11,256 nt of DNA from Baffinella frigidus (lineage: Eukaryota > Cryptophyceae > Cryptomonadales > Baffinellaceae), in NCBI GenBank assembly GCA_026770585.1, contig MU646692.1:104046-115301 (forward strand), read 5' to 3'. Below the pieces are notes generated by a model. That model made no database searches, was not told the DNA's origin, and was given only the letters and a program-made list of their open reading frames with translations. Position numbers and translations under genes: made by a program. Positions 1 to 7,600 of the stretch are shown one piece after another (positions within the stretch are counted from its first letter, which is position 1; every line of letters starts with the position of its first letter).

Positions 1-20
1 CCCCTCAGACCACCGCAGGG

Positions 21-52
21 CCATAGGATAGGCCTCATGTAGGGTCCTATGG
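21..52. repeat. Inverted repeat downstream of the Mpv17-family gene
   Basis: CCATAGGA at 21-28 and TCCTATGG at 45-52 are 8 bp perfect arms with a 16 bp loop. They lie about 160 bp downstream of the minus-strand stop. Nothing else recognisable lies in 1-208: no convincing polyadenylation motif and no coding region. A role in 3' end formation is possible but unsupported. Confidence 0.35.
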
Positions 53-208
53 GGGCGCGGCTCCTTATGAGCGAGGTACCCCTGCAGGCAACACACCCCG
101 GCCAGCAAGCTTGGGGAGCGCCAGACCCAGGCCGAGGAGGAACCCCTGACGCTCAGCACCGATCCGATGGAGGGGGGGCGAGGAGGAAGCGGGGAACAGG
201 TGCACACC

Positions 209-3200
209 CTATGGGCAATTCGCAAGTGAAAACTCTGGGGGGGGCGGAGCCTGCATGCGGAGGGCGAGGAGGCAGTTCCAGCCGAGGCCTGCCAGGTTGA
301 TCACCAGGATCTTGAGGTGCGGGGGCACCACCGTGAAGAGCGATACGCTCACCTGCCAGGAACGCACCTCACTTCACCACCCGTCACCCTCCGCAGCGGT
401 TTGCCAACCAGCCACGCCCATCACCACCCGCACCTCCGCAGCGTTCGCGAAGGACCGTAAATCGCGCACTCCCGCAGGGCACCGGTTCCGAGCGTGTGCA
501 TCAGGCGCGCAGCCTGCGGCGACCTCGCGTGCTCTCTCGCCGCTGGATCGCCTCAGCAGCGGCGCGTCGCAGATTGGGGGCAGGAGTGCACGGGTGGAGG
601 AGTGCATCACACACGCCAAGAGAGATGGAGGGGAGGTGTTAGGTACCGGGACCCAGAAGACGACGGAGCCTTTGTAGGCCGGCCAGACCTCGCGGCGCAG
701 CGTGGCGATGCCCTCTTGCAGGGAAGCCTGGGAGGCGAGCGCGTCGAACACCGCCACGTAGAGGAAGAACAGGAGCATCAGCAACGGCCCGAACGCTGCT
801 TCGCGGTTTGCGGTTTGGGGTGTGGAGTTTGGGGTGTAGGGTTTTGGGTCTAGGGTTTAGGGTTTGATAATTGGGGGGTGGAGTTTGAGGTTCAGGGTTC
901 AAAGTTTGGGGTTTAGGGTTCAGGTTTTAGGGTTGAGGGTTCTGGGTTGAGCGTTGAGAGTTGAGGGTTTGGGGTTGAGGGTTCATGGTTTAGGGTTGAG
1001 GGATTAGGATTGAGGGTTGAGAGTTTAGGGTTTAGAGTTCATAGTTGAGGGTTTAGTGTTTAGTGTTTAGGGGTTGGGGTGTTGGGTTTAGGGTTTAGGG
1101 TTTAGGGTTTAGGGTTTAGGGTTTAGGGTTTAGGGTTTAGGATTTGTGTTGTTTGAGGGTTTGATTTTTGTGGTTTGTGTTAGAATTCAGGGTTGAGGTG
1201 GTAGGGTTTGGGGCTTCGTGTTTCGTGTTTCGTGTTGAGGGTTTAATTTCTAAGGTTTCAGGTTTAGAGTTGAGGGTTTTGGGTTTCAGGTTTAGTGGTA
1301 AGGGTTTGGGGTTTAGGGTCCAGGGTTTCGGGTTCAGGGTTGTTTAGGTGTTTTGAGTGTAGGGGTTGGGGTTTAGTGTTTTTTTTTAGGTTTAGGCTTC
1401 AGGTTTCAGGGTTCAGGGTTTGAGGTTGGGGGTTTGGGTTTGGAGTTTAGGGGTTGGCAGGTGAGGTTTAGGGGTTGATGATTTAGGGCTTAGGGTTAGG
1501 CTGGTGTACAGGGATTAAGCTTCAGGGATCAGGGATCAGGGTTAAGGGTTAAGGATTTAGCGTTCAGGGTTCAGGGTTAGGCTGTAGGGTTTAGGGTCGA
1601 GGGTCTAGGTTTTAGAGTTGGGGGTTAAAGTTGAGTGTTCAGGGTTTTGAGGTTTAGGGTGTAGGGTTCAGGGTATAGCGAGTAGGGTTTAGTATTTAGG
1701 GTTTGAAGTTCAGGATTTAGGGTTTAGGGTTCAGGTTTTAGGGTTTGGGGGTCAGGGTTCATGGTCTAGGGTTTGGGGATTAGGTTTTGGGCTTTATGTT
1801 TTATGGTTCAGGGTCTAGGGTTTAGGGTTTGGGGTTTAGAGGTTAGCAGGTGAGGTTCAGGGGTTTGTGATTTACGGTTGAGGGTTTGGTGTTCAGGGAT
1901 TAGGCTTGAGGGATCAGGGTTCAGGGTTTACAGTTTGGGGTTTGGGGTTTAGGGTTTAGGGATTGGGGTTGAGAGTTGAGGGTTTAGGTTTTAGGGTTTA
2001 GGGTTCAGGGTTCCGGATTCAGGGGTTAGGGTTCATGATTTAGGGTTTGAGGTTTAGGGTTTGGGGTTTGGGGTTTGGGTTTTAGGGTTCAGGGTTCAGG
2101 GCTGAGGGTTTAGGGTTCAGAGTTTTGGGTTTTGGGTTGAGATTTAAAGTATCGGTTTTGGGGTTTTGGGTTTGAGGTTTAGGGTTGAGGGTTGAGGTTT
2201 AGGGTTCACAGTGTAACGTTTGAAGTTTGAGGTTGGGGGTTGGGGTTCAGGGTTTACGGATTAGTAGTTGAGTTTTAGGGATTAGGGTCGTTTAGGTTTT
2301 GGGGTTCAGGGTTTGAAGTTCAGGGTTTATGGTTCAGGGTTTAGGGTTTGGTGTTTGGTGTTTGAGGTTTAAGGTTTAGGGTTGAGAGTTTGAGGTTTAG
2401 TGCTTGAAGTTCAGGGTTAAGAGTTTGAGGTTTAGGGTTGAGGGTCTAGGGATTAGGGTTTAGGGTTTAGAATTTGGGGTTGAGGGTTTAGGGTTCAGGG
2501 TGTAGGGAATAGGGTTCAGGGTTTAGGGTTTAGGGTTTAGGGAGTAGGGTTTAGGGTTTACGGTTCAGGGTTTAGAGTTTAGGAATTGTGGGTTTGGTTT
2601 GAGGGTTCACGGTTTAGGGTTTAAGGTTCAAGGTTTAGGTTTCAAAGTTGAGGGGGGGGGTTCAGGGTTCAGGGTTAGGGTTTAGGGTTTAGGGTCTGGG
2701 GTCTAGGTTTTAGAGTTGGGGTCAAAGTTTAGTGTTCAGGGTTGCTGGTTTAGGGTGTAGGGTTCAGGGTTGAGGGTGTAGAATTTAGTGTGTAGGGTTT
2801 GAGGTTCAGGGTTCAGGGTTTAGGGTTTAGGGTTTTGGGTTTCGGGGTCAGGGTTCAGGGTATAGGGTTTGGGGTTCAGGGTTCAGGCCTAATGTTTTAT
2901 GGTTCAGGGTCTAGGGTCTAGGGTTTGAGGTTCAGGGTTTAGCGCTTAGGGTCTAGTGCCTAGGGTTTGGGTTTTAGGGTTTAGCGTTTCGGGTTTCGGG
3001 TTTCGGGTTCAGGGTTCAAGTTTTAGGGTAAAGGGTTTGGGGTTTGGGGTTCAGATTTTAGGGTTTAGGTTTTAGGGTTCAGGATTTAGGGTTGGGGGTG
3101 TTGGGTGTTGGGTTTAGGGTTCTGGGCTCATGGTTTGTAGTTTAGTGTTTGGGTGTTGGGTTTTGGGTTACAGTTTACAGTTCAGGTTTTTGGGTTTTAG

Positions 3201-4381
3201 TGTTTGGGGCTTCGTGTTTCGTGTTTCGTGTTTTTGTTTCGTTTCAGGTTTAGGGTTTAGTGTTTTATTGTAGATTTCGGGTCCGCGCGGATTTTCTCGA
3301 GGTCAGGTCGGGGTGTCGGGAAATGTAAATCTCGATAATTGGTGTGTCCATCTAAAGTTTTATGCTATCTTATGCATTGATATGATGACAAGAGGCACCC
3401 CCCACCCATAATATGTCACAAATACTAGAGCCCTTTTTCGATATTTTCGATTTTTCTCCCCGACCCCGACCCAAAATCCGCGCTGAACCGAAAAGTACAA
3501 TAGGTGGTGGGTTTAGGTTTTGAGGGCTTAGTGTTTGGGGTTTAGGGTGTAGGTTCAAGGGTTGAGGTCGTCGTGTCCATGTTTCGTGTCCGTGTTTCGT
3601 ATTAAGGCTTTTTTTTTTAGGGTTCCAGGTTTATTGTGGAGGTTTTCGGGTTTCGGGGTTAGGTTTTAGGGTCTAGGGTTTAGGGTCCAGGGTTTAGGGT
3701 CTAGGGTTTGAGGTTCAGGGTTTAGGGTTTAGGGTTTAGGGTTTAGGTCCTAAACCCTAAACTCTAGAGTTTGGGGTTTAGGGCTAGTGTGTAGGGTGTA
3801 CGGTGTGGGGATTACCGCCCTGGTCTACCGCGAGCTTCTTGAGCACGGTGGTGGCGTCTTCGCCCGACCCGAACGTTGTCTCCAGCAATTCGAGCCTGCC
3901 ACCGCATCCCGTTGACGACGGTGCCCTTTCAACGCAGGGACGAGCACGATCAAGGCCAGGGGGGAGAATGCGGCAACTGCGCATCGCCGGGGGTGGTGCA
4001 CGTGTGCATGTGCGTCAAAAGGCGCTCGGGCTCTCACCACATGCTGACGATCGGAGTGCAGACGAGGGACCACAGTGCGATTCGCGCGAGGCTGTGCACG
4101 TTCCACGCCCGCCACGACGAACCTGCAAGAGGGCGAAATGCAGAGGCCTTCACAGGTCTGTATCTATGCGGGAGTGTACGGCGGCGTGGGAAGGAAGCAG
4201 GGCCGTGCGAAGCGAGGGGAGGCAGACCGTTCTTGCCGGACTTGGTGCTGGCCTGGGCGCAGAGATCCCCCAGCATGCTGAGCGTGACTGCCACCGCGAG
4301 ATCCGCGGTGCTGGGATTTTTGCGCATCCAGTCTGAGAACAATCTCAGTATCCCTGCCGATCCGTCCTGCACCGTGGCCAT
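209..4381 (-). CDS. Mpv17/PMP22-family integral membrane protein, five exons
   Basis: Model: exons 4381-4228, 4122-4038, 3895-3816, 795-647 and 352-209 (stop TAG at 211-209). The join is 612 nt, 203 residues, close to the usual 170-250 for the family. Intron phases are 1, 2, 1, 0 and every intron is GT-AG. Family landmarks appear in the right order: W18 and the NPSTADL segment (family: kP..T), LGDLCAQ at 37-43 (family: GD..Q), R65, TPIVSMW at 74-80 (family: GP..H.WY, but here S and L replace H and Y), KKLAVDQ at 99-105, P110 followed by a hydrophobic segment, W144, FWVPV at 153-157, P166, K170, N175 and WN at 181-182. The family forms four-helix proteins of the mitochondrial inner membrane (Mpv17/Sym1), peroxisome (PXMP2) or plastid, some with channel activity; no targeting signal is clear here. 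The DQ...P motif is split by intron 3, the 3 kb telomere-like tract. The start is the only in-frame ATG ahead of the first family motif; a short upstream exon is not excluded. The family call is firm; the exon 1 donor (GTCTGC) is the weakest splice site. Confidence 0.88.
1087..1140 (+). repeat. Perfect (TTTAGGG) run, about 7.7 units
   Basis: Fifty-four bases of uninterrupted TTTAGGG heptamers, the longest unbroken stretch in the tract. The rest averages only one to a few perfect units before a variant. It could be the youngest part of the tract or the part most recently homogenised by slippage. Confidence 0.95.
1212..1237 (+). repeat. TTTCGTG variant-heptamer cluster, first copy
   Basis: Three consecutive TTTCGTG-like heptamers follow GGGGC. 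The same block (GGGGCTTCGTGTTTCGTG and onward) recurs at about 3206-3240, and a looser version (GTTTCGTGTCCGTGTTTCG) lies at about 3580-3600. The 7-bp period is kept while two bases of the telomere unit are changed. Confidence 0.75.
1441..1925 (+). repeat. Second diverged duplication in the tract (offset about 389 bp)
   Basis: GGTTGGCAGGTGAGGTT near 1452 corresponds to GGTTAGCAGGTGAGGTT near 1841. Each is followed by GGGATTA-GCTT and GGATCAGGGTTCAGGG-type words in the same order (about 1510-1550 and 1896-1925). This supports growth of the tract by block duplication as well as by heptamer slippage. Confidence 0.6.
1602..2916 (+). repeat. Diverged segmental duplication within the telomere-like tract (offset about 1,097 bp)
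   Basis: Segment 1602-1820 recurs as 2701-2916. Both begin GTCTAGGTTTTAGAGTTG. Both pass through AGTGTTCAGGGTT and TTTAGGGTGTAGGGTTCAGG, and both end ATGTTTTATGGTTCAGGGTC (1796-1815 and 2892-2911). The offset is 1,096-1,099 bp at the two ends. Short non-heptamer words are shared in the same order, so this is a copied block and not chance similarity of heptamers. Confidence 0.75.
3206..3240 (+). repeat. TTTCGTG variant-heptamer cluster, second copy
   Basis: Matches the block near 1212-1237 over about 28 bp, including the preceding TTTGGGGC. It lies just left of the MITE-like insertion. Confidence 0.75.
3268..3500. mobile_element. 233 bp MITE-like element with TIRs and TA target duplication
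   Basis: A non-heptamer island interrupts the telomere tract. Its ends are inverted repeats: the left end 3268-3295 and the reverse complement of 3473-3500 agree at 24 of 28 positions. Both begin TTGTA and both contain TTTCGG and GCGCGGATTTT. Weaker complementarity continues inward (GGTCGGGGT on the left, CCCCGACCCCGACCC on the right). TA flanks each end (3266-3267 and 3501-3502). Removing the element and one TA leaves GTTTTAGGTGGTGGGTTTAGG-like sequence, restoring heptamer-type DNA. No ORF is present, so it is non-autonomous. TA duplication fits the Tc1/mariner (or another TA-targeting) group, but the superfamily is not determined. Confidence 0.8.
3734..3772. repeat. Head-to-head switch of telomere-repeat orientation
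   Basis: Two units of GTTTAGG (3734-3747), a single T, then the exact inverse CCTAAACCCTAAAC (3749-3762): 14 bp arms with a 1 bp spacer. This overlaps a second perfect 14 bp palindrome, AAACTCTAGAGTTT (3759-3772), after which the tract returns to G-rich orientation. This is a local inversion of about two heptamers that could form a cruciform. Confidence 0.85.
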
Positions 4382-4662
4382 GCTGCACGCTATGGGCAAA
4401 GCTGATGGCACGGGGAGATGCCACGAACGACGACGCGAAATTAGAAAAAATCGAAATTTCCTGAGTTCTGAAGTGCGTCAAATGGAGTCTCAATCTGCAG
4501 CAAATACCCCCCGCTTGAGCCTCAATATTGAGCTCTGACAAGCTGAAATGGCTCAAAATCCACCTCGATCCGAAGGGCTTCGAGGATTTTTGGATTTTTG
4601 GCCCAGAGGATTTTTGGATTTTTTGGGGGGAGCGGGAGACGGAGAGCGGGGACCTCTTCGCA
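4382..4662. promoter_or_regulatory. Head-to-head intergenic region, presumed bidirectional promoter and 5' UTRs
   Basis: The two proposed start codons (4381 minus, 4663 plus) face away from each other across 281 bp. The region is richer in A/T than the genes (A/T run at 4438-4460). It holds a perfect palindrome CTCAATATTGAG (4521-4532) and a 24 bp direct repeat (4582-4629). No definite TATA box or initiator is visible. The assignment rests on gene arrangement, not on a recognised promoter motif. Confidence 0.5.
4582..4629 (+). repeat. 24 bp tandem direct repeat in the intergenic region
   Basis: GAGGATTTTTGGATTTTTGG starts at 4582 and again at 4606, with a 24 bp period. The frame is open and would encode a repeated DFWIF peptide. 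It lies upstream of the first ATG and looks nothing like the coiled-coil protein, so it is treated as 5' UTR or promoter. Confidence 0.8.
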
Positions 4663-7600
4663 ATGCAGGAGGCGTTGGAAGAGAACCGGCAGCACCTCGT
4701 CCGTGCCTTGCGGGCGGTCGAGTTGACCACGGCCGAGACCCGCGAGGAGGCCAGTCAAGCCGTGGAGCGCGTTGTGGAGCTGGAGGGAGCGCTGGATGTT
4801 CAAGCCCACACAGTGCGCGACCTCCGCGAGCAGGTGTATGCGCTGCAGCTGCGAGCGCAGCGCAGCGCCGATGAGAGGGCGACGCACCAGCAAGGACAGG
4901 ATCTGGCACTGCTTGCAGGGCGCCTCGCGCGTCTGGAGGAGGCAGCCCCTCCGGTCGAGGAGCGGGTCGCCGGGTGCGAGACTCGCGCGGGAGAGATGCA
5001 GGTCGGCCTGGAGAATCTCGGAAGCTGGGTGCAGTCGACGCTCCAGCAGCGCGCGGTGGAGAGCGAACGGCAGATGTCAATAATGCACATCGCGATGCAG
5101 ACCTACGTCCAGCAGCAGATCGAGAGCTCTCTTTCAGAGAGACTCGATACTGACATTGCAGACCTCAAGCAGAGCGTCGTGCACCTGACAGAAGACAACG
5201 CCAGCCTCCGCGAGCAAGTCTCTCACCAAATTGAGAGCGCCTCAGAGCGCCTCTATCAACAGATGGAGGTGTCCTCAGAGCGCCTCGCCCCCGAGATTGC
5301 AGACCTCAAGGAGAGCGTCGCGCACCTCCAGGAGGAAAACGCCAACCTCCGCGAACAAGTCGCAAACTCGCAGGCGGCGATCCCGTCGGACTTGCCATCG
5401 CCGGGGACGACGTCGAGGATCGAGGAGGCTCTATCCTCGCCACGCGTCGAAAGGGAGGACAAGGAGGCGCCGCGGCCCAAGAGCCCGGCGACGCCGCGCG
5501 AGGCCAGCAAGGATCTTGTCGCCCAAGAGAGCGCCGCGCGTGACCAACGTCTCGCCGCGACAATTGATCAGGCACGTTTAGGACCACACTTAACCACACA
5601 ACCCTGCTTGACTCATTGGGCATCCGCCTCCGACACAACCTCCTTGATTTGTGTTTCCCGGTGCCAATTATTGGTGTTTCGAACGAAGTTGGTTTCGACA
5701 AAATTGGCAGGAGATTGTGAAGCAATTGGGTGATCTTGTAAGTATGCTCATCTTGCGATCGTCGGGGGTATTTTCTCTGAGCTAGCGGTTGACGTGTGGG
5801 GGTGTTCTGAGCTAGCGGTTGACGTGTGGGGGTGTTCGCTCTCAGGTGGCGGGTCTAGCGGGGGACGTGGCGGAGCTGGAGGGCGCGCTGCACCGGGAGG
5901 CCAACCAGACGCGCGCGACGCTCGACAACCTCTCAGCCACGCTCCTCGCGCACGCCGCGCAGCACCGCGCCACGGCCGAGTCCCTCGTCCAGCTTGCGAC
6001 CCCGCCTGCCCCGCCCGCGACGCCTGTGGGGGCACCGCCCGCGCCCGACCTTGCTGGGGAGGCTGTGGCGGTCGAGCAAGGCGCTGGTGGGGGTGGGGAT
6101 GGCGGGGAAGCGAATGGCGCGGGTGATGAGGTTGCCAAGGATGAGGAGGCTGCGGGATGGGCGACGAGCTTGCGTGATGCGACGCTGCATGTTGGGCAAG
6201 AGGACTCGGGAAAGGCGAGGGAAGAGCAAGCGGAGAAGGCGAGGGAAGAGCAAGCGGCGAACGCAGGGGAAGAACAGGCGGAAAAGGCGGGGGATGCGGA
6301 CGCGCGCGTCGGTGCTCTGGAGAAGCCGGCAGCAATCGCAGCCTTGGAGGACACCGCGACCGTTGGGGCATCCAGTGAGGTGGTGCAAGCTGCTGGACCG
6401 CAGAACTCCGGCAGCGTTGGAGGTGCGACGGAGTGTGAGAGGGCGGGCTCCGGAGGACCTGACGTGGTGCAAGTCGGCGGCAGTGGGAGTGTGGCGGCGA
6501 CGGATGCGGCGGTGGATACGGCGCCTGAGAGGGCCATCCATGCAGCGCAGGACACACGGATCGCAGCGCTGGAGGACAAGCTGCAGGATCTTGCGAAATC
6601 TGTGGCGGGGGTGGTGAGTGGAGCTGCGCAGGCTGGCGGGGAGGCGAGCAGGGCAGTGGAGGAACGGGTCGCCGCGGCGGAGGTTCTCTGGCGCTCAGAG
6701 ATGTTGGCCTTGCAAGAGAGCGTGGCCGCTTGCGAGCTTGCAACACTTGCCAAGGGCGGCGGGGGTGAGGAGCTCGACACGGGCGGGCAGATGGAGGCGG
6801 TTGGCGCGAGTGGGGATGCAGGAGCGACGCTGTTAGCACGGTTGACCTCGGGGGAGGAGGCAGGGGCGACGCTGCTAGCGCGGGTGACGTCGGGGGAAGA
6901 CATGGTCACGTTGCTCGCCCAACAGCTGGACCACCAGGTGGCTCTTGCCCCCGCTCCACCCCCCCACGAAAACCTCGCGCACTTGCCAGCCAGGCTCACT
7001 CTTGACACGCGTTCGATCGCCCGGGCTCTGCACCCGGACGCGTGAGGGTTTCGCAGTGGGCGGGGAGTGGCAGACGGCGCGCCCCTGACGGGGTTGTCAC
7101 CTGGGGGTGGGCAGAAGACCGCACAGGAGTCGCTGGCCGAAGAGGTGCGGGAGCAAGCACGATCGCGCCGCCCGAACGAGGCAGCATTCCAGACGCCTGC
7201 TCGCTCCGAAGCGGCGCGGAGCGTGCTGGCGACTCCCGCGGGGCCGGACGCGTGGGCCGTCGAGGGCCGCGTGGCCCGCCTTGAGCTTGCGCTCATCGAG
7301 GTTCCTCCCGCTGCCACCCACCCTGTGCTCTCCTCCAACCGATTTGCGCGCTGGACGTTGCGGGGTGCGTGCTAGGGGGGCTGCCCCGATGGTGCTCCCT
7401 TTGCGATGCAGCGCGCGACCGCCAGCGTTGCTGCGACTCCACGCACGTGCGCTGACGCCCCCCCCCGATGGTGCCTGCTTGCTCCATGGTGGCAGCACCC
7501 GTTGTTGCTGGCGCTGACTGGTGTAGCGACAGGTGCTGGAACAGCAAGGGGACAAGGGGGGCGGGGAGGCAGAGGAGGGGCTCTCGCAGCGGCTGGGGGA

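Larger units (their letters stand above)
801..3810 (+). repeat. 3 kb degenerate telomere-type (TTTAGGG)n tract inside an intron
   Basis: Almost every line reads as 7-bp units: TTTAGGG with TTCAGGG, TTGAGGG, TTTGGGG and TTTCGTG variants, plus 6-8 bp slippage. The G-rich strand is the plus strand. The tract fills intron 3 of the Mpv17-family gene (3815-796, 3,020 bp). Heptamer-like sequence begins within about 10-25 bp of both splice sites (donor GTAATC at 3815, acceptor GCAG ending at 796). In the pre-mRNA, read from the minus strand, the intron is C-rich (CCCTAAA type), which could stand in for a polypyrimidine tract. Arabidopsis-type heptamers are the telomere repeat of plants and many algae. 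The degeneracy, the internal duplications and the genes on both sides show this is interstitial, not a live chromosome end. No coding sequence is seen in it. Confidence 0.95.

Noticed and set aside
49-902. Plus-strand open frames at the left edge
   Set aside because: They overlap the family-supported minus-strand exons 4 and 5 and show no recognisable protein pattern.
3370-3558. Minus-strand 62-codon frame over the MITE-like element
   Set aside because: It crosses the element boundary into heptamer repeats and uses a non-ATG or chance start, with no protein-like features.
801-3810. True chromosome end or chimeric assembly at the telomere repeat
   Set aside because: The tract is highly degenerate, genes lie on both sides, and one gene reads across it with matching phase and family motif.
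801-3810. CRISPR-like or satellite-array interpretation of the regular repeats
   Set aside because: The period is 7 bp with no spacers, and the unit matches the telomere heptamer.
4528-4662. N-terminal extension of the coiled-coil protein from TTG at 4528 (repeated DFWIF peptide)
   Set aside because: There is no ATG, the peptide comes from a T-rich direct repeat, and it is unlike the rest of the protein. A stop lies just upstream.
7057-7114. Acceptor TTTCGCAG ending at 7056 for exon 3 of the coiled-coil gene
   Set aside because: It puts the downstream coiled-coil frame out of phase. GGGCAG ending at 7114 keeps phase 0.
5748-7338. Long minus-strand open frames (363 and 498 codons) opposite exon 2 of the coiled-coil gene
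   Set aside because: They are Pro/Ser/Ala-rich low-complexity antisense shadows caused by GC-biased codons. The plus strand gives heptad-patterned protein with coherent splice phases.
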